From Hymenobacter cellulosivorans (lineage in GTDB: Bacteria > Bacteroidota > Bacteroidia > Cytophagales > Hymenobacteraceae), in contig NZ_CP095049.1 of assembly GCF_022919135.1 (NCBI RefSeq), positions 5,274,501 to 5,338,500 of the forward strand: a DNA stretch of 64,000 nt, in the 5' to 3' direction. The translations under genes were made by a program, and so were the position numbers. Below the pieces are notes generated by a model that was given only the letters and a program-made list of their open reading frames with translations, searched no databases and was not told the DNA's origin. Below are positions 60,309 to 64,000 of this stretch, one piece after another; the stretch's first letter is position 1, and every line of letters begins with the position of its first letter.

Positions 60309-61043
60309 ATGCGCGCTTACATCAACCAGGACGCCGCCCGTGAATGGGCCAACACCAACTGCTTTGCCGCCGCCGACGGATTCCGGCAGATGGGCTGGGA
60401 AATTGTCCCCTTCCACCATTTCCGGGAGCTGCCGAATACGGAGCCCGAGGATATTGTCGTCAGCCACATCGACCATGTGGAAGGCGCCCTGCGGACCCTG
60501 GGTTGCACCGTGCCGCCGGCCCTAGACTACCCCGAGCAGCTACAGCCGTTTCTGGGGCGGCGGATGTGGCAGTCCACTATCAACGAAGTAGCCGCCGACC
60601 CGGCACAGTGGCCGGTATTTGTAAAGCCTATGCTGGCCCGCAAGAAGTTTACCGGCGTGCTGGTGCGCCATTTTCGCGACTTGGCCGGCTGCGGCGACCA
60701 GGCCGAAAATACGCCCGTGTGGTGCGCCGAGCCGGTACACTTTGTAGCCGAGTGGCGCTGCTTCGTGCGCTACGGCCAGGTGCTGGCCGCCCAGCCCTAC
60801 CGCGGCGACTGGCGCGCCCACTTCGACCCACGCGTAGTGGAAGCCGCCGTGGCCGCCTACACCGAGGCGCCCAAGGCCTACGCCCTCGACGTTGGGATTA
60901 CCAATGCCGGAGCCACGCTGGTTATTGAAGTCAACGAAGGCTACTCCGTGGGGAGCTATGGCCTGCCGCCGTTGCGCTACGCCAAGTTTCTGAGTGCCCG
61001 CTGGGCCGAGCTGACGGGCACTGTCGACGCTTGCGACTTGTAA
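60309..61043 (+). CDS. ATP-grasp domain protein (R2K clade, DUF4343-like)
   Basis: A 244-residue single-domain ATP-grasp enzyme. Visible elements: an N-terminal segment 'NTNCFAAADGFRQMGWEIVP', the ATP-binding Lys in 'WPVFVKPMLARKKFTGVLVR', 'EPVHFVAEWRCFVRYGQVLA', and the metal-binding end 'YALDVGITNAGATLVIEVNE'. Layout and length fit the family formerly called DUF4343 (R2K ATP-grasp), which is thought to ligate an amino group to a carboxylate on an unknown protein, peptide or RNA-linked target. It is followed after 20 bp by a helical-repeat protein gene that may provide substrate binding. Confidence 0.75.
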   Translation: MRAYINQDAAREWANTNCFAAADGFRQMGWEIVPFHHFRELPNTEPEDIVVSHIDHVEGALRTLGCTVPPALDYPEQLQPFLGRRMWQSTINEVAADPAQWPVFVKPMLARKKFTGVLVRHFRDLAGCGDQAENTPVWCAEPVHFVAEWRCFVRYGQVLAAQPYRGDWRAHFDPRVVEAAVAAYTEAPKAYALDVGITNAGATLVIEVNEGYSVGSYGLPPLRYAKFLSARWAELTGTVDACDL

Positions 61044-61063
61044 GTTTATTCTGCGCCCAACTC

Positions 61064-61642
61064 ATGCGTAAAAAAGCCCGGTTCGAACATCTGCAAGCCG
61101 CTGTTTTTTCAGGCAACTGGACTGAGGCTACCCGGGCGTGCGACCAGCTTTTGCGCTTTGGGGGCGGATTTAATACAACAGCCCAACGCAAAAGTCGCCG
61201 GTTTCTGCTGGGTCTGCTCACCCAGGACGACGCCCTGGTACGCAATGCGGCAGCCCTGGCCTTTCGGAAAAACAAGGGCCATTGGGCTGTTTCGTCACTG
61301 TTGCGGGCGTTGCTAAACCCCGCCAATGCCCAACACCGGGGCACCTTGGCCTATGCCCTGGAAAAGCTGAAGTGCCGCCGGCACCTGGGCGACTTATTCA
61401 CGGTACTGTTCAGCGCCGCGGGCAATAATTGGCAAGTGCAGATGCACATTCTGACCGTGTTGGAAACCCAGCGCTTTACCTGCTCCCCAGACCAGCGCCA
61501 CGCTATTCGGCAGCAGTGGGAACACCTCCGGCCGGACTGGAACCGCCTGAACAACCTCGACGAAACCAGTGCCACGGCGGCAACTGCCCTGGATGCCCTG
61601 CTGATTCAGTCCTTTGTCGATGAGCTAACCGGCCCTGAATAA
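61064..61642 (+). CDS. Helical-repeat (HEAT-like) hypothetical protein
   Basis: A 192-residue protein from the ATG at 61064; a TTG at 61031 would overlap the previous gene. The sequence is all-helical with HEAT-like repeats: 'LTQDDALVRNAAALAFRKNK', 'SSLLRALLNPANAQHRGTLA' and 'YALEKLKCRRHLGDLFTVLF'. Such proteins mediate protein contacts. It follows the ATP-grasp gene by 20 bp and probably works with it. No specific family is certain. Confidence 0.65.
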   Translation: MRKKARFEHLQAAVFSGNWTEATRACDQLLRFGGGFNTTAQRKSRRFLLGLLTQDDALVRNAAALAFRKNKGHWAVSSLLRALLNPANAQHRGTLAYALEKLKCRRHLGDLFTVLFSAAGNNWQVQMHILTVLETQRFTCSPDQRHAIRQQWEHLRPDWNRLNNLDETSATAATALDALLIQSFVDELTGPE

Positions 61643-61725
61643 TTTCCGCGTCACCGCTGGGCATCTGCAGTAGGGCTAAGCTGCCGTCAACCCGCCTCTG
61701 TCCCGCTCTACTTCCCGAGAAAAGT

Positions 61726-61733
61726 TACCTTCG
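61726..61733 (+). promoter_or_regulatory. Putative -7 element (TACCTTCG) of the PLP enzyme gene
   Basis: TACCTTCG lies 37 bases before the ATG at 61771; the same variant precedes the T9SS plug gene. Confidence 0.4.
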
Positions 61734-61770
61734 TGGGACCCAATCCTCTCTCCCACCCAACTTTTTTCTC

Positions 61771-63081
61771 ATGACTAACCCCCATGACCACGCCCACATC
61801 GGCGGCCAGCAGCTGCGCCCCGAGAGTTTGATGATGAGCTACGGCTACACGCCGGCCTGGAGCGAAGGCGCCATCAAACCACCCATTTTTCAGACCTCCA
61901 CCTTCGTCTTTACCAGCGCCGAAGAAGGCAAGGCTTTCTTCGAGCTGGCTTATGGTCTGCGCCAGGCCAACCCCGACGAGGAAATGGGTTTGATTTACTC
62001 CCGCCTCAACAACCCCAGCCTCGAAATCCTGGAGCACCGCCTCACGCTCTGGGACGGCGCTGAGGAAGCCGCGAGTTTCGCCTCGGGCATGGCCGCCATC
62101 AGCACCACCCTGCTGGCCCTGCTGCAGCCCGGCGACGTGGTACTGCACTCCGAGCCCGTGTACGGCGGCTCCGACTTCTTCCTCAAAAACGTGCTGCGCA
62201 AATTCGGCATTGAGGCCCAGGGCTTTTTGCCTACTGCTACGCCCGAGCAGCTCGAAGCCCAGGCCGCGGCTATTGACCCCGGCCGCCTGGCCATGATTTT
62301 CGTGGAGACGCCCGCCAACCCCACCAACCACCTCGTGGACCTGGAAGCCTGCGCCACGTTGGCCCGCAAGTATGGCTCGGCGGAAAAGCCCGTGCGCCTC
62401 GTGGTGGATAATACCTTCCTGGGCCCCGTGTTTCAGCACCCCCTGAAGCACGGCGCCGACGTGGTCTTGTACTCAGCCACTAAGTTTCTGGGCGGCCACT
62501 CTGACCTCATTGCCGGTGCCGCGCTCAGCTCCAAGGCCCTGATGAAGGAAATCAAGGCCATGCGCACGTTTATGGGTACTATGTGCGACCCGAACACCGG
62601 CTGGATGCTGATGCGAAGCCTCGAAACCCTGAAGCTGCGCATGGAGCGCGCCGCCACCTCGGCCCAGGTAATTGCCGACTGGCTCCGGGCTCACCCCCTG
62701 GTAGCGCGCACCTACTACCTAACCCACCTGGAGCACTGCCCCGTGCAGCAGGACATCTACCAGCGCCACTGCCTCTCACCCGGCTCCATGATTTCCTTCG
62801 ATATCCGCGGGGGCGAGGCCGAGGCCTTCCGCTTCCTCAACGCGCTGAAGCTGATCAAGCTGGCCGTGAGTTTGGGCGGTACCGAAAGCCTGGCCGAGCA
62901 CCCGGCCACCATGACCCACTCCGACATCACCGTCGCCGACCAGCTCGAAATGGGCATTACTGCCCAAATGATTCGCCTCAGCATCGGCGTGGAAGACCCG
63001 CAGGACCTGATGCTGGACCTAAGCCAGGCCTTCGAGGCCGTGGGCGTGCCGCAGGAAGTGGCAGTGGCCGAACTGGCGTAG
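61771..63081 (+). CDS. Cystathionine gamma-synthase-family PLP enzyme
   Basis: A 436-residue enzyme of the Cys/Met-metabolism PLP family. It has 'KPPIFQTSTFVFTSAEEGKA', 'YSRLNNPSLEILEHRLTLWD', 'ASFASGMAAISTTLLALL', 'YGGSDFF', 'VVDNTFLGPVFQHPL' and the PLP lysine in 'VVLYSATKFLGGHSDLIAGA'. The group includes cystathionine gamma-synthase, gamma-lyase and methionine gamma-lyase; reaction type cannot be decided here. 'GTESLAEHPATMTHS' is the usual C-terminal motif. It is a single gene with its own promoter-like box and a hairpin terminator. Confidence 0.93.
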   Translation: MTNPHDHAHIGGQQLRPESLMMSYGYTPAWSEGAIKPPIFQTSTFVFTSAEEGKAFFELAYGLRQANPDEEMGLIYSRLNNPSLEILEHRLTLWDGAEEAASFASGMAAISTTLLALLQPGDVVLHSEPVYGGSDFFLKNVLRKFGIEAQGFLPTATPEQLEAQAAAIDPGRLAMIFVETPANPTNHLVDLEACATLARKYGSAEKPVRLVVDNTFLGPVFQHPLKHGADVVLYSATKFLGGHSDLIAGAALSSKALMKEIKAMRTFMGTMCDPNTGWMLMRSLETLKLRMERAATSAQVIADWLRAHPLVARTYYLTHLEHCPVQQDIYQRHCLSPGSMISFDIRGGEAEAFRFLNALKLIKLAVSLGGTESLAEHPATMTHSDITVADQLEMGITAQMIRLSIGVEDPQDLMLDLSQAFEAVGVPQEVAVAELA

Positions 63082-63110
63082 GGCAACCGCGTAGCCGAGC
63101 ACAACGGCGC

Positions 63111-63162
63111 AGACTGGTTGAGCAGATGGTTGCAGCGGCCATGTGCTCAACCAGTCTATTTT
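63111..63162 (+). terminator. Terminator after the PLP enzyme gene
   Basis: AGACTGGTTGAGCA (63111-63124) and TGCTCAACCAGTCT (63144-63157) form a perfect 14-bp stem followed by ATTTTT. Confidence 0.85.
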
Positions 63163-63195
63163 TACTTTCAGCTTGACTCCGGGCCTCGGGTAGCC

Positions 63196-63909
63196 ATGGC
63201 TTCACCAAAAGATTTTCGGTTTTATAGTGGCCTGGCCCTGCTTGTGGTCGGCTGGATAGTTTCGCTGAACTACTACGTTCTGCTGTTTGCCGCGCCCGTG
63301 GTGGTGCTGGGCTTAGTGCTCATTTGGCTGTCGGCAAAGTCGCTGGCAACTAAATCCTGGCTGACTGCCGCTCCCCTGCTGCTCTGGCTGCCGGGCGTTT
63401 GGGGCCTGCTGTACTTTGGCAGCCCTCAGGCTAGGCCAGCCACTTTTCTGATTCCGCAAGACTTCCGAGGCCAAATCACGCTGTTCTACAACCAGCCCTG
63501 CGGCGAAACACTCCGCACCGAAAACAACCGGCTTGTTTACCGGATTCCAGCCAGTGGAATTCTGCTGCTGCAAGCGCCGATGGAAGAAGGCGTCCTCAAC
63601 CGTGAGTACTATTTTGTGGACAGTCAAGGCCGTAAAACCAGCTCGGTACCCCACTTTATTCAGCAAGATTTTAATGAGGACTACACGCTGGAAAAGAACC
63701 CGCACGAGCCGCCCCGGCATGTAGTGGGTCTCTTCATGACCGGTAGCGGCAGTGGCAGCACAACGAAAATCAGCCGCTACGACTTTGAGACGCTACACGT
63801 GATGAGCTACGATAGTTTACGCCGCCGCGAAAATGAGCTAGCCGATACCCTAGTTGACAGCTTACTGATTCCCTGCACTAGCAAAGTGCCTGCTAGCCTG
63901 CCTTATTAA
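63196..63909 (+). CDS. Membrane-anchored DUF6843-like protein
   Basis: A 237-residue protein from the ATG at 63196; upstream codons overlap the terminator and are unlikely to be used. Three membrane segments lie in residues 8-75 ('YSGLALLVVGWIVSLNYYV', 'VVVLGLVLIWLSAKSL', 'APLLLWLPGVWGLLYFG'). The extracytoplasmic part begins 'FLIPQDFRGQITLFYNQPCG' and 'RLVYRIPASGILLLQ', a pattern shared with DUF6843 proteins. Function unknown. Confidence 0.7.
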   Translation: MASPKDFRFYSGLALLVVGWIVSLNYYVLLFAAPVVVLGLVLIWLSAKSLATKSWLTAAPLLLWLPGVWGLLYFGSPQARPATFLIPQDFRGQITLFYNQPCGETLRTENNRLVYRIPASGILLLQAPMEEGVLNREYYFVDSQGRKTSSVPHFIQQDFNEDYTLEKNPHEPPRHVVGLFMTGSGSGSTTKISRYDFETLHVMSYDSLRRRENELADTLVDSLLIPCTSKVPASLPY

Positions 63910-63932
63910 GCCAACCGTCTATTGGCTGCGCT

Positions 63933-63971
63933 AAAAGCTCGCCGCTGTCCGTCAGTGGCGGGCTTTTTTGC
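63933..63971 (+). terminator. Terminator at the right edge
   Basis: AGCTCGCCGCT and AGTGGCGGGCT pair (one mismatch) and are followed by a T6 run. Confidence 0.8.
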
Positions 63972-64000
63972 TTGCAATTCCTGGAATAAGTGGCTTTCTT

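Noticed and set aside
1..64000. tRNA, rRNA, CRISPR arrays, prophage and complete insertion sequences
   Set aside because: No cloverleaf, no repeat-spacer array, and no transposase or integrase gene could be recognised.

Overview
The window looks like chromosomal DNA of a high-GC Bacteroidota, most likely Hymenobacter or a close Cytophagales relative. Evidence: DUF3822, DUF3276 and type IX secretion (T9SS) plug proteins, a T9SS C-terminal sorting domain, an outer-membrane beta-barrel receptor with a carboxypeptidase-regulatory-like N-terminus, a LytTR/LytS-type two-component pair, almost no Shine-Dalgarno sequences, and Bacteroidota-type -7 boxes (TAnnTTTG and TACCTTCG) in front of several genes. 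There is no tRNA, rRNA, CRISPR array, prophage or complete insertion sequence. Layout: 1-10 kb is housekeeping (PaaI thioesterase cut by the edge, GerW-like, DUF4126, two Nudix, CoaD, threonine aldolase, NhaA, two phosphoesterases, AlkA-type glycosylase). 10-14 kb holds DUF58, DUF3276, YchF and a PhnA-like protein. 14-21 kb holds an ABC permease fused to an M1 peptidase with its ATPase, a decayed CPBP-like fragment and a LytTR response regulator/histidine kinase pair. 21-29 kb holds two tandem M48 metalloproteases, two coupled polytopic membrane proteins and a T9SS plug lipoprotein. 29-34 kb holds a rifampin ADP-ribosyltransferase (Arr) and a tightly coupled secreted-PhoX/LRR/di-haem peroxidase operon. 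34-37 kb is an unrecognised four-gene membrane/phosphoesterase/SRPBCC operon. 37-42 kb holds an ABC-F ATPase followed by a lower-GC islet (UVR-motif protein, DUF4279 protein, an orphan) whose first gene is bracketed by a 25-bp exact direct repeat. 42-48 kb holds an amidase, DUF2256, an SMP-30-like lipoprotein, an AsmA-like protein and PAS/GAF proteins. 49-52 kb is an outer-membrane receptor behind three stacked palindromes. 52-58 kb holds DinB, 2'-5' RNA ligase-like, two SDR and two AraC genes. 58-64 kb holds an Amidase_3, an AT-rich inserted orphan, an R2K-type ATP-grasp/helical-repeat pair, a cystathionine gamma-synthase-family enzyme and a DUF6843-like protein. Main observations: (1) four genes carry apparent single-base losses in G/C runs, either residual sequencing error or slippage; (2) a family of ~165-190 bp palindromic intergenic repeats occurs at three places, with a different inverted-repeat element at a fourth; (3) two small islets carry marks of insertion (a duplicated promoter segment at 39.4/40.1 kb, a decayed gene-start copy at 59.5 kb); (4) a triple-palindrome operator candidate precedes the receptor gene. 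No single classical defence or biosynthetic cluster was recognised. The best candidates for undescribed systems are the 34.5-37.3 kb operon, the PhoX/LRR/peroxidase operon and the ATP-grasp/helical-repeat pair. All calls rest on reading the sequence; no database search was possible.
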